Positions 7,826 to 14,988 of a DNA stretch of 30,466 nucleotides are shown in pieces. The notes under the pieces are model-generated. The model saw nothing but the letters and a program-made list of their open reading frames with translations. It searched no databases and was not told the origin of the DNA. This stretch comes from CAYZSU01 sp964480565 (GTDB taxonomy: Bacteria; UBA10199; 2-02-FULL-44-16; JAAZCA01), in the NCBI GenBank assembly GCA_964480565.1, contig CAYZSU010000026.1:1-30466 (forward strand), written 5' to 3'. Numbering within the stretch: position 1 is the first letter of the stretch; each line of letters starts with the position of its first letter. The translations under genes were made by a program, and so were the position numbers.

Positions 7826-9169
7826 ATGAAAAGATCTTTACTTTATAATATTTTTAAAAAAGAAAAAACAAACTATCTCTTTGATGGTAGAACTTATGCA
7901 ATTATTGAAATTGATGATTTGCATAAAGATGTATTAGACAATTGGAATAATAGTAAAAAAGAAATTATATCAAAATTGCAGCCAAACTATCAAGTTGATG
8001 ACATAATAACTACCCATAATAATATTTCTGAATTTATCAACCAAGGGATTATATCAACTAATGATGATTTGTATATTGAAGCTCCATTATTCAATAAAGT
8101 TATTCTTACTCTGACAGATAAATGCAATTTGTCGTGCAAATACTGTTTTGAAAGTAAAGATGATTTGCCAGACTTGCCTCTTGCACGAAAAACTTCAAAT
8201 ATGAGTAAAAAAATTGCATTAAGCAGTTTAGATTATCTCTTTAAATACAGTCAATTAAATGAGCTCACTATTCAATTCTATGGTGGAGAACCTCTATTAA
8301 ACTTTTCAGTATTGAAATATGCTACTGAAGAAGCTGAAATTCTGAAAAAGAAGCATAAAAAAGATATTAGATACTATATAATTACAAATGGTACTTTAAT
8401 AAATGAAGAAATAGCTTCTTTTTTTGCTAAATATAATTTTTCGGTTCAAGTGAGTATGGATGGAAATAAGACCACACATGATGAAAATAGAATATTTTGC
8501 AATGGAAAGGGGAGTTATGATTGCACTTATAACGGTCTAACCTTGTTAAAGAAATTTAAAGTTAACTATAATATTATGTCTGTTGTAACAAAAACTCTAC
8601 TTGAGAACAGTAATAGTTGGATTCGAAATATAAAAAAACTTAGCAATAATTCTTTTGCTTTTTGTTCTGCTACCACTTCTAATAAAAATATATGCATTGC
8701 GAATTCACAATTTAAACTTTTTAAAAAAATATATAAAAATTATTTAGAAGACGAAACTGAAAACTACACTAGAGTAAATAAATCTTTCTACAAAGTACAT
8801 AAGGCTGTTAATCAAATTAATAATGGAAATCATTATTATTTTGGATGTGGCGCAGGCCTAAATGAAGTAACGATCGCTCCGGAAGGAAATATTTTTCTAT
8901 GTGAAAGAATGGAAGGTAATACTAAAGTTTCCGTTGAGGATGATGAGGATATTTTTGATCTCTGGCATGCATATGCTCGAAATGTACTGAATGAAAAATG
9001 TTCTTTTTGCTGGGTGAAATATTTATGCGGGGGAGGTTGTGCTCATGCATTTTCTGTATGTAAGAAAACTTTCTATGAATTTGATTGTGAAAAAATAAAA
9101 TTAGAAGTTGAAACTGCAATTAATTACTTAATAAACGAGCAAAATAGAATTAACAGTTTAAAAAATTGA
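7826..9169 (+). CDS. radical SAM/SPASM peptide maturase
   Basis: Predicted iron-sulfur enzyme of 447 residues that modifies a peptide by radical chemistry. The [4Fe-4S]/SAM motif is C100-x3-C104-x2-C107 (CNLSCKYC), followed by a GGEP motif (YGGEPLL). The C-terminal SPASM domain is textbook: C341-x12-G-x4-C359, then C392-x2-C395-x5-C401-x3-C405, with C412 and C421 after it, enough to ligate two auxiliary clusters. Residues 1-85 precede the barrel and could contain a leader-recognition region, which I cannot confirm. The start at 7826 has an AAGGTGAG site at 812-819 of that kilobase (7812-7819). The relatives are RiPP maturases such as those for sactipeptides, ranthipeptides and clostridial Cys-rich peptides. 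The Cys-rich peptide encoded two genes downstream is the obvious substrate. Strongly AT-rich. Confidence 0.92.
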   Translation: MKRSLLYNIFKKEKTNYLFDGRTYAIIEIDDLHKDVLDNWNNSKKEIISKLQPNYQVDDIITTHNNISEFINQGIISTNDDLYIEAPLFNKVILTLTDKCNLSCKYCFESKDDLPDLPLARKTSNMSKKIALSSLDYLFKYSQLNELTIQFYGGEPLLNFSVLKYATEEAEILKKKHKKDIRYYIITNGTLINEEIASFFAKYNFSVQVSMDGNKTTHDENRIFCNGKGSYDCTYNGLTLLKKFKVNYNIMSVVTKTLLENSNSWIRNIKKLSNNSFAFCSATTSNKNICIANSQFKLFKKIYKNYLEDETENYTRVNKSFYKVHKAVNQINNGNHYYFGCGAGLNEVTIAPEGNIFLCERMEGNTKVSVEDDEDIFDLWHAYARNVLNEKCSFCWVKYLCGGGCAHAFSVCKKTFYEFDCEKIKLEVETAINYLINEQNRINSLKN

Positions 9170-9187
9170 AAACTAATTGAGAATATT

Positions 9188-9826
9188 ATGAATTATACAA
9201 TAGCAATATATGGGGCTACAAGTGGTTTGGGTTGGGAACTAGCTAAAGAGTTTTATAGAGTTGGTTGGAATATTTGTTGTTTTGGGAGAAGAGCTCAAAG
9301 ACTGATGGGACTAAAATCTGCTTTTTGCTATGATAGTCCTAAAAAATGTCATTTAACAGTTGGTGATATTACTAAAAAAGATTCTATAGGGAGCTTTATA
9401 GAATCTTCTGTATCTAAATATAAAACAATTGACCTTAATATTATTTGTAGCGCTTTATATAGTGGATCAAGTAACAAGGATCATGAATCTAATTGGCGGC
9501 AAGTAATGGAAACTAACTTTTGGGGTACTTATAATGTAATTGAAAAAACAAAGGACGTGCTAAAAAAGGGAAATAAATCTGTTATGATAGCAATAACCTC
9601 ATCTTTAGCAAAACAAACAATTAAAGGTAGTGGCCCTTATTCAACATCTAAGGTAGCAATGGAATGCTTACTCCAATCTTCGAAAGTAGATTATAGTAAT
9701 ACTAATTTTATATTTGATGTTGTTGAGGTTCCTTCTTTTAGATCTGAAATGAATTTTCATAGTGATGTTTCTGCTGAACATGTTGCCAAGAATGTTTCCG
9801 AGCAGATTATCGGTAAATACTTTTAA
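9188..9826 (+). CDS. short-chain dehydrogenase/reductase in RiPP operon
   Basis: SDR-family NAD(P)-dependent oxidoreductase of 212 residues. It has the nucleotide-binding GATSGLG motif near residues 9-15 on a Rossmann fold, a catalytic Ser at 138 (ITSSLAK) and the YxxxK motif with Tyr151 and Lys155 (YSTSK). The Ser-Tyr spacing of 13 is normal, so the enzyme should be active. It is somewhat short for the family (often about 250). It starts 18 bases after the radical SAM gene and ends 18 bases before the peptide gene, so it is almost certainly co-transcribed. Its place between maturase and precursor suggests a second modification step, for example reduction or oxidation of a side chain or carbonyl, but the sequence does not name a substrate. 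Confidence 0.88.
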   Translation: MNYTIAIYGATSGLGWELAKEFYRVGWNICCFGRRAQRLMGLKSAFCYDSPKKCHLTVGDITKKDSIGSFIESSVSKYKTIDLNIICSALYSGSSNKDHESNWRQVMETNFWGTYNVIEKTKDVLKKGNKSVMIAITSSLAKQTIKGSGPYSTSKVAMECLLQSSKVDYSNTNFIFDVVEVPSFRSEMNFHSDVSAEHVAKNVSEQIIGKYF

Positions 9827-9844
9827 ATTAGAAAAGGAGATTGT

Positions 9845-10207
9845 ATGAAAATCAATTCAAAAGAAAATCATGTGATTGAGAAGGGAATTGAAAATGCAGG
9901 GAAGTTTGAAAAAAGTGGTGAAAAAAAAGGAATACCAACTAATCAAGTTAAATCGCAAAATTTTTTAAAGAAAGGCATTAGCATTGTCAAACAACCTCTT
10001 ATGTGGAGTTTAAGCAAACAAGGAAATAAGTTATTAGCAAATAATGGTGATGGTGGTCGTTGTATCACTACAACAACTGAACAAAATGGAGGCAATGTTG
10101 GCGCTGATAGATGTGTGACATGCGCTACATGCAAAACCAATGTCTGCGCTACATGCGCTACATGCCAGACCTGCGCTACATGCGCTACATGTATAGAGGA
10201 CGTTTAA
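9845..10207 (+). CDS. Cys-rich repeat peptide, putative RiPP precursor
   Basis: A 120-residue peptide with a strong ribosome site (AAAAGGAGA, 9832-9840). Residues 1-70 are hydrophilic and Lys/Glu/Asn-rich with no signal peptide, like a RiPP leader. A Gly-rich turn (GDGG, about 68-71) precedes the Cys-rich part. There are ten cysteines: 73, 90, 93, 96, 101, 104, 107, 110, 113 and 116. From 90 on they are spaced every third residue, broken once by KTNV, and mostly read Cys-Ala-Thr. The chain ends IEDV. Regular CxxC arrays can be substrates for thioether-forming radical SAM enzymes, and such an enzyme is encoded in the same apparent operon. Alternatives are a metal-binding peptide or a structural Cys-rich protein. 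I do not recognise the family by name. Confidence 0.75.
   Translation: MKINSKENHVIEKGIENAGKFEKSGEKKGIPTNQVKSQNFLKKGISIVKQPLMWSLSKQGNKLLANNGDGGRCITTTTEQNGGNVGADRCVTCATCKTNVCATCATCQTCATCATCIEDV
10121..10189 (+). repeat. 9-bp in-frame repeats encoding Cys-Ala-Thr
   Basis: The exact unit tgcgctaca occurs at 10121, 10145, 10154, 10172 and 10181, with a diverged 9-base unit (tgccagacc, Cys-Gln-Thr) at 10163. The identical codons show that the core grew by recent duplication of a 9-base unit and could vary in copy number between strains. Confidence 0.9.
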
Positions 10208-10555
10208 GGTTATATAACGAGATTGTTCAAAAATGTTCAAATTACCTAACCTCTATCGGATTACTAAGTGTTAGTCTCGTTTGTAATGGTGGACAGTAAA
10301 TTCAATTACGGCGCATACATAAGAGTATATAGCCGATCTGGATTTGCTAGCAACCTGCAAAGATGAACATTTTTCAACAATTACACAAAAATTTTAATAC
10401 TAATTTTTTTTGATTAAATATTTTACAAAGTTAATAGCTATTAATTTTGGATGATTGGGTGCTTTTACGAGTTCTATTTTAGTAATATACAGACATTGAC
10501 TTAGCTCTATTTTTTGATATTGGATACTTATGGAAAGATACTTTTCAGGTTACAC
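10208..10555. other. 348-base gap after the peptide gene
   Basis: No supported gene. It holds a palindrome GTTATATAAC (10209-10218), a 158-bp inverted-repeat element (10223-10380), and very AT-rich sequence upstream of the metalloprotease. No classical terminator is evident after the peptide gene, although the 17-bp arms of the element could fold in RNA. Confidence 0.5.
10223..10380. mobile_element. 158-bp MITE-like element with 17-bp terminal inverted repeats
   Basis: TTGTTCAAAAATGTTCA at 10223-10239 and its near-perfect reverse complement TGAACATTTTTCAACAA at 10364-10380 (one mismatch) bound a 158-base non-coding segment. The left 41 bases (10223-10263) match 34 of 41 positions of the reverse strand at 15094-15054, upstream of carA, so the end is a dispersed repeat. 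Confidence 0.6.
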
Positions 10556-11527
10556 ATGAATTTTCCTCTGTTAAAAAGAAAGTCTACTTATATTGTAACT
10601 ATCCTGATAGTTATAATAAGTATTTTTTTCTTATTCTCATTTAAAAATGAAAAAAAATTAGAAATTGTCAATTATACAAAAGATTTCGTCAATTCTCTCG
10701 AGGGTAAAAGCGAGTTCATAAGTGCTTGGCTAGATTATGAGAAAAAACATAAAAAATATTTAAAAAAAATCTATTGGATGCACAATTATAAAACAGTTTC
10801 AGAAGAAATCATTCGTGATAAAATTAATAAAGCGTCAAAAAAACTTCCTTATCGCTTAAATCAAATGAAATTAATTTCTAAAGAAACACCTATTATTGCG
10901 AACCAATTAATCCAATATATAGATTTGAAATATAATCACAAACTGCATGTACATATTTTTTTAGCAATTTCTCCGCTTCCCATTGATGCAAAGACTCAGT
11001 GGTATGGAGCTATAAAAGACGCAATACATATAAATGTTTTTCACTCTTCTTATAAATATATTAGTAACTTAAAAATAATTTTATCTCATGAATTTTTTCA
11101 TGAACTTCAAAGGCAGCTTTTAGAAGAAAAAAAAGATGTTATCGATTATGAGTCGGTATGGGGGAAGTTGATTGCGGAGGGAATGGCAACATATTTTTCT
11201 GGAATTTATAATAGCGATCTTTCCAGTAAAAACATCCTTTTTATGAGTAACGATGATTACAAACTTGTGGATAAAAAGAGAGGCAACTTAGCTTTAGAAC
11301 TACTAAAAGTATATAATTCAAAAAGTTTAACGATGCTGCAACGATATTTTGCATATGGAGAATCAAATTTTCCACCTCGTTCTGGATATTATATAGGTTG
11401 GTTAATTACAAAACGATTATCTGAGATCTATTCTTTTGAAAAACTGACATCCTATTCCAGTATGAAACTAAAAAAGATTTTTCAAGAAGAATTAAAATCT
11501 CTTGTAGAAAATGAACCCGCTAGCTAA
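10556..11527 (+). CDS. membrane-anchored HExxH zinc metalloprotease
   Basis: Predicted gluzincin-type protease of 323 residues. An N-terminal basic stretch is followed by one hydrophobic helix (about residues 9-25) that should anchor it with the catalytic domain outside the cytoplasm. The zinc motif is H178-E179-F-F-H182, followed by Glu208 in the AEGMA segment, the usual position of a third ligand, with aromatic and polar residues between. I use the ATG at 10556; an upstream TTG at 10514 would add 14 residues without a better ribosome site. No specific family is recognised beyond the HExxH/EGxA pattern. It lies 348 bases after the Cys-rich peptide gene, on the same strand and equally AT-rich, so it could process the mature peptide or be an unrelated island gene. 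Confidence 0.75.
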   Translation: MNFPLLKRKSTYIVTILIVIISIFFLFSFKNEKKLEIVNYTKDFVNSLEGKSEFISAWLDYEKKHKKYLKKIYWMHNYKTVSEEIIRDKINKASKKLPYRLNQMKLISKETPIIANQLIQYIDLKYNHKLHVHIFLAISPLPIDAKTQWYGAIKDAIHINVFHSSYKYISNLKIILSHEFFHELQRQLLEEKKDVIDYESVWGKLIAEGMATYFSGIYNSDLSSKNILFMSNDDYKLVDKKRGNLALELLKVYNSKSLTMLQRYFAYGESNFPPRSGYYIGWLITKRLSEIYSFEKLTSYSSMKLKKIFQEELKSLVENEPAS

Positions 11528-11577
11528 ATTCTGCGTTTTCCATTTTATAGTGGTCTAGTATGTCATTTCGTCCTGCA

Positions 11578-12864
11578 TTATTTAGGACTATTTACACTCT
11601 CTAATGAGATAGGCATAGGGTATTCCCCACAGCCCATTTTTTTAGATCTATCTCCTCCGGTCATAAGATTGGAGATGTCATTGGCATTGGAGTAGTTTCT
11701 TAGGTAGTCATTATTGGTATTTCCAACAGCCTTTATTCTAAATATATGCTCTTTCTCGTTAGATTCTTTATTATTGCAAGAAAGGCATATGTCTTTACCA
11801 ATAAGATTAAATGGTGTGAAAGAATTATCATGAATATCAGTATCTATTATGCTTAACGGATAATGGGTCGTGTCAATGATAACATGTTTATCATTTATTT
11901 TTGTGAGGACAACTTTGTGAGAATCAATTCCCCATTTGCCTATGATAGGTTTGTTTTTTTTACCTTCTTTGCAATAGATATTGTTGTAAGATCGGTTGTT
12001 AATAGCATTGATTAGCCTGACATTGTTATATCCAAGCGCCTTTGCTAGGGCCATAAAAGAAATAGCAGCATGTGTGCAACCGCTAGCAATTTTATGCGTG
12101 AGAATCTCGTGGGCTGTAAAAGAAAAAGGGTAGTCAACGTTTTGAATATAGCGTTTGTAAATTTTTCCATCCCTTGCTTCAGGCGTGAGTGTTGCTTCAA
12201 CTTCATTTTCATGCCAATAATTTTGTGTCAATGGATACCCAATAGCATTTTTTAATAGATTTTTCTCTTTAGTTCTTAGCCTTTTTTTTAACATTGTTTT
12301 TAACACTTGGTATCTTCTTTGATACATTAAATAATCATGAATACGTTCTGTTTTTGAAAAACCATTTTTTTTTCTAAAGGCTATATAGTTTTTTGGGTAT
12401 TTGATCATCAGAGGTTGATAACTTTCTAATTTTAAAATTTTAGACGCAATCAAGCTGTTTTCTTTTTTATTGCTCAAGTAAATTTGCTTCTTGTCCTGGA
12501 CGCGTGGATTAATATAGGTAAGTAATGTTTTAATTTTTGATTTGTCCGTAAGGGATAGCTTTTTTTGAAGCGTCTTTTTTAGCAACATATTAGTATTTTC
12601 GATGCTTGAAGGGGACATGAAATATACTTCACGTAAGGCTTTTTTGTTCTTAAATATGTTGTAGTCAATTAATATAAATTTCATAATTCTATCATATACA
12701 TCTCTGTCATGCATAGTAGGAGTTGTTTTTATCTGTTTGGATAGTTGGTTGATATAGGGTGTTACTTTGATGTAGTTAGAATCATCGGAAAAACTATAAA
12801 CAGGAATTGTTATAAAAAATAGTAAGAAAAAGATCGTAATTTTTTGATTTAAAGTTTTAAACAT
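11578..12864 (-). CDS. secreted transglutaminase-fold protein
   Basis: Exported protein of 428 residues with a papain-like transglutaminase core. I place the start at 12864 because an AGGAG site lies 7 bases upstream of that ATG on the minus strand and the protein then begins with a clear signal peptide (hydrophobic residues about 8-21, ending near YSFS). A longer frame reaching 13080 would add 72 residues lacking this logic. The likely triad is Cys263 (SGCTHAA), His316 (DSHKV) and Asp331 (IIDTTHYP), in the correct order and spacing. The first 200 residues are Lys-rich and helical with no recognised domain. Bacterial members can be proteases, deamidases, cross-linkers or peptidoglycan-related enzymes. 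It converges on the metalloprotease gene, so it is not in that operon. Confidence 0.75.
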   Translation of the reverse strand: MFKTLNQKITIFFLLFFITIPVYSFSDDSNYIKVTPYINQLSKQIKTTPTMHDRDVYDRIMKFILIDYNIFKNKKALREVYFMSPSSIENTNMLLKKTLQKKLSLTDKSKIKTLLTYINPRVQDKKQIYLSNKKENSLIASKILKLESYQPLMIKYPKNYIAFRKKNGFSKTERIHDYLMYQRRYQVLKTMLKKRLRTKEKNLLKNAIGYPLTQNYWHENEVEATLTPEARDGKIYKRYIQNVDYPFSFTAHEILTHKIASGCTHAAISFMALAKALGYNNVRLINAINNRSYNNIYCKEGKKNKPIIGKWGIDSHKVVLTKINDKHVIIDTTHYPLSIIDTDIHDNSFTPFNLIGKDICLSCNNKESNEKEHIFRIKAVGNTNNDYLRNYSNANDISNLMTGGDRSKKMGCGEYPMPISLESVNSPK

Positions 12865-12940
12865 TGCGAGGCTCCTGTATTTATAGTGTATTATAGTGGT
12901 CGAGTTAGTCAAACAGTAGGCAAGAATTTTATAGTGATTC

Positions 12941-12981
12941 CAGCTTAATTTTTCAGACAGTGTCTGAAAAATTTCAAGCTG
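12941..12981. repeat. long palindrome
   Basis: AATTTTTCAGACA (12947-12959) and TGTCTGAAAAATT (12961-12973) are perfect 13-bp arms around a single base. After a two-base bulge the arms extend by CAGCTT (12941-12946) and AAGCTG (12976-12981). The symmetry suggests an element end or a bidirectional hairpin rather than a simple terminator, because no T-run follows the full stem. Confidence 0.75.
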
Positions 12982-13035
12982 AGGGATGAAATCAGCTGTT
13001 CGGGGAGTATGTAACTGAATTGGATTTGACTTTTC

Positions 13036-13074
13036 AACGCCGAAGATGGGCATTTCCACGGGCAACCCCATAAT
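13036..13074 (-). repeat. 39-bp inverted repeat, left side of abiE module
   Basis: Its reverse complement matches 14775-14813 at 32 of 39 positions. The two copies face outward from the abiE pair, like the terminal inverted repeats of a 1778-base element (13036-14813). Confidence 0.7.
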
Positions 13075-13223
13075 ATACAAACATTACAATCATTCACATT
13101 CAGCATGATTTTATTGTAAGGAGGTTGTCCTTGGGAGCGCTCATCTAAGCAATCAATCGCTATACTGAAGATATTAACTTTGATTTTAAAATCAGCATAC
13201 GCGCCAAACATACATATATTCCG

Positions 13224-13254
13224 ATAGTAAATACGAAAAAATCGTATTTACTAT
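13224..13254. promoter_or_regulatory. abiE operator palindrome
   Basis: ATAGTAAATACGA (13224-13236) and TCGTATTTACTAT (13242-13254) are perfect 13-bp arms with a 5-A centre. AbiEi antitoxins are known to repress their own operon by binding inverted repeats upstream. The right arm overlaps the predicted -35 box. Confidence 0.7.
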
Positions 13255-13275
13255 TAAAAAATAACAATATATAAT
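13247..13275 (+). promoter_or_regulatory. abiE promoter, probably giving a leaderless mRNA
   Basis: TTTACT at 13247-13252, a 17-base spacer and a perfect TATAAT at 13270-13275. The ATG of abiEi is at 13282, where transcription would be expected to begin, and no ribosome site precedes it. Confidence 0.6.
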
Positions 13276-13281
13276 ATATTC

Positions 13282-13935
13282 ATGACATTATTTAAAAATC
13301 TGAAACAATTACAGGCGATACCACTCACTCATATCCAACTATTGGCTATTTTGAAAAAATACAAAAATCCCAATGATAAAATAAAAAATATGGTCAAAAA
13401 TGGCGATATCATTCGCGTCAAAAAAGAACTCTATATTACAGGCGATTTATATCGTGAAACAGATATATCCTTAGAGCTTTTCGCAAATACTATATATGGT
13501 CCATCATATGTATCGCTTGATTGGGCATTATCACTATATAATCTCATTCCAGAAAAAGTTTACGAAATTACATCTATCACGAGTAAACAGGACAAGAAGT
13601 ATATGACCCCCATTGGTAGATTTAGCTATATCAAGGGCCACCCATCACTATACCCAATTGGAATTATGATCAAACAAAATAATGATCATACATGCTTTAT
13701 GATTGCCACAAAGGAAAAAGCGCTCTGTGACAAAATTGCATATACAAAGAATTTGGGAATTATCTCTCAAAAAGGAATGATACAATATCTAGAAGAGGAT
13801 TTGCGAATTGACTTAGACAACCTGACAGATTTCAACCTGGATATCATAAACAAATGCATATTCAGCAATTATAAAAAACAGCTACTGACGCTAGTTTACA
13901 AAGTGATTTCACGCATTCAAAAAGGAAAATTATGA
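13282..13935 (+). CDS. abiEi: AbiEi-type antitoxin / transcriptional regulator
   Basis: Antitoxin half of a type IV toxin-antitoxin pair, 217 residues. The N-terminal 60 residues look like the winged-helix domain of AbiEi-family regulators (IPLTHIQLLAILKKYKN..., then a GDIIRVKKELYITGD wing), and the C-terminal part carries ATKEKALCDKI, typical of the family. AbiEi acts as an autorepressor and counteracts the toxin without needing a stable complex. The stop overlaps the start of the next gene by four bases (ATGA). An operator palindrome lies at 13224-13254. Family assignment is by sequence pattern only. Confidence 0.82.
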   Translation: MTLFKNLKQLQAIPLTHIQLLAILKKYKNPNDKIKNMVKNGDIIRVKKELYITGDLYRETDISLELFANTIYGPSYVSLDWALSLYNLIPEKVYEITSITSKQDKKYMTPIGRFSYIKGHPSLYPIGIMIKQNNDHTCFMIATKEKALCDKIAYTKNLGIISQKGMIQYLEEDLRIDLDNLTDFNLDIINKCIFSNYKKQLLTLVYKVISRIQKGKL

Positions 13936-14768
13936 TCGATCAGATGCTTCTACGATATCATATTCCAAATCAATATGAGCATTATCATGCACTCAGGGAA
14001 ATCCTGCAAGAAATTGCCCTTGCAGGATTATATCGTGGGCAATTTTTTAAAAAATGCGCATTTTATGGTGGAACAGCATTGCGGTTATTTTATCAACTCA
14101 ATCGATATTCTGAAAATATGGATTTTTCACTGCTAATGCAGGATAAACATTTTGATCTAGAACCTTATTTCATGCATATTAGCAAGGAATTTAAGGCATT
14201 TGGATTAAATGTCGATATATCCAAAAAAATAAAATCAAAAAAAACGCCCATTGAATCAGCCTTTTTAAAAAGCAATACTGATATTCATATATTATCATTA
14301 CAAACAAATCATTCCCATAAATTCATTAAAATTAAGTTTGAAGTGGACACCGACCCCCCACTTGGTTTTGATACTGAAGAAAAATTACTACTCCAACCAT
14401 TTTCGTTCTATGTAAAATGTTTTACGATAGACAATCTCTATGCGGGCAAGCTACATGCTCTATTATTTAGAAATTGGAAAAAACGAGTAAAAGGACGCGA
14501 CTGGTATGATTTGGAGTGGTACATTGGACGTAATTATCCGTTAAACTTACGCCACTTATCATTGAGGGCTCAGAAGAGTGGACATTTATCCCAAAATACT
14601 TACTTCACAAAACGATCATTGATGAAATTATTAGCTGAACACATTGCCAATACCGATATTAATATGGCAAAGCAGGATATCAAGCGATTTATCGATGATG
14701 ATGACACTCTAACAATCTGGTCGAAAAAATATTTTCTAGACCTTATCAAACATATACGACTGGTATAA
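13932..14768 (+). CDS. abiEii: AbiEii-type nucleotidyltransferase toxin
   Basis: Toxin half of the AbiE pair, 278 residues, of the DNA polymerase beta-like nucleotidyltransferase fold. Motif I is seen as YGGTALRL followed by RYSENMDFSLL. In most relatives I remember the latter reads SEDxDF; the first acidic residue is Asn here. The second motif FEVDTDPP and the C-terminal GRDWYDLEWY are present. Known relatives transfer nucleotides, including to tRNA, arresting growth and protecting against phage. Translation is coupled to the antitoxin by an ATGA overlap. If the Asn is a true substitution in the catalytic pair the toxin may be weakened; some natural relatives may carry the same residue. Confidence 0.82.
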   Translation: MIDQMLLRYHIPNQYEHYHALREILQEIALAGLYRGQFFKKCAFYGGTALRLFYQLNRYSENMDFSLLMQDKHFDLEPYFMHISKEFKAFGLNVDISKKIKSKKTPIESAFLKSNTDIHILSLQTNHSHKFIKIKFEVDTDPPLGFDTEEKLLLQPFSFYVKCFTIDNLYAGKLHALLFRNWKKRVKGRDWYDLEWYIGRNYPLNLRHLSLRAQKSGHLSQNTYFTKRSLMKLLAEHIANTDINMAKQDIKRFIDDDDTLTIWSKKYFLDLIKHIRLV

Positions 14769-14774
14769 CCCATC

Positions 14775-14813
14775 ATTATGGGACTGCCCTTAGGAACGCC
14801 CATCTTCGGTGTT
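14775..14813 (+). repeat. 39-bp inverted repeat, right side of abiE module
   Basis: Matches the reverse complement of 13036-13074 at 32 of 39 positions; shared blocks include ATTATGGG and GCCCATCTTCGG. It begins only 7 bases after the abiEii stop. Confidence 0.7.
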
Positions 14814-14988
14814 TCTTAGCTAACACTCATAACCCTCACATGCTCGCATACACACTCCGGTTAATGGTTTGCGGGAGGCCTTGACAGCGTCTATTATATT
14901 TTTGCTGTCGGAAATGCACAATCGCTTGATCAACTTGACTAATTGCTAACGCAATTTTTCAAGTTGTCACAGCGCTAGTAAACAAGAC

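Larger units (their letters stand above)
12865..13281. other. 417-base gap between transglutaminase-like gene and abiE
   Basis: No supported gene. It contains TTATAGTG motifs at 12881, 12891 and about 12931, one of which extends to TTATAGTGGTC and recurs at 11545 beyond the other end of the transglutaminase gene. It also holds a long palindrome (12941-12981), the left 39-bp repeat of the abiE module (13036-13074), and the abiE operator and promoter. Confidence 0.6.

Noticed and set aside
10034..10240. Minus-strand Cys-rich frame (Cys-Ser-Ala repeats) opposite the precursor
   Set aside because: It is the reverse reading of the same 9-base repeat, has no ribosome site, and the plus-strand gene fits the operon.
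12865..13080. N-terminal extension of the transglutaminase-like protein
   Set aside because: A signal peptide with a well-placed AGGAG site starts at 12864, and the extension runs through the 39-bp repeat and the palindrome.
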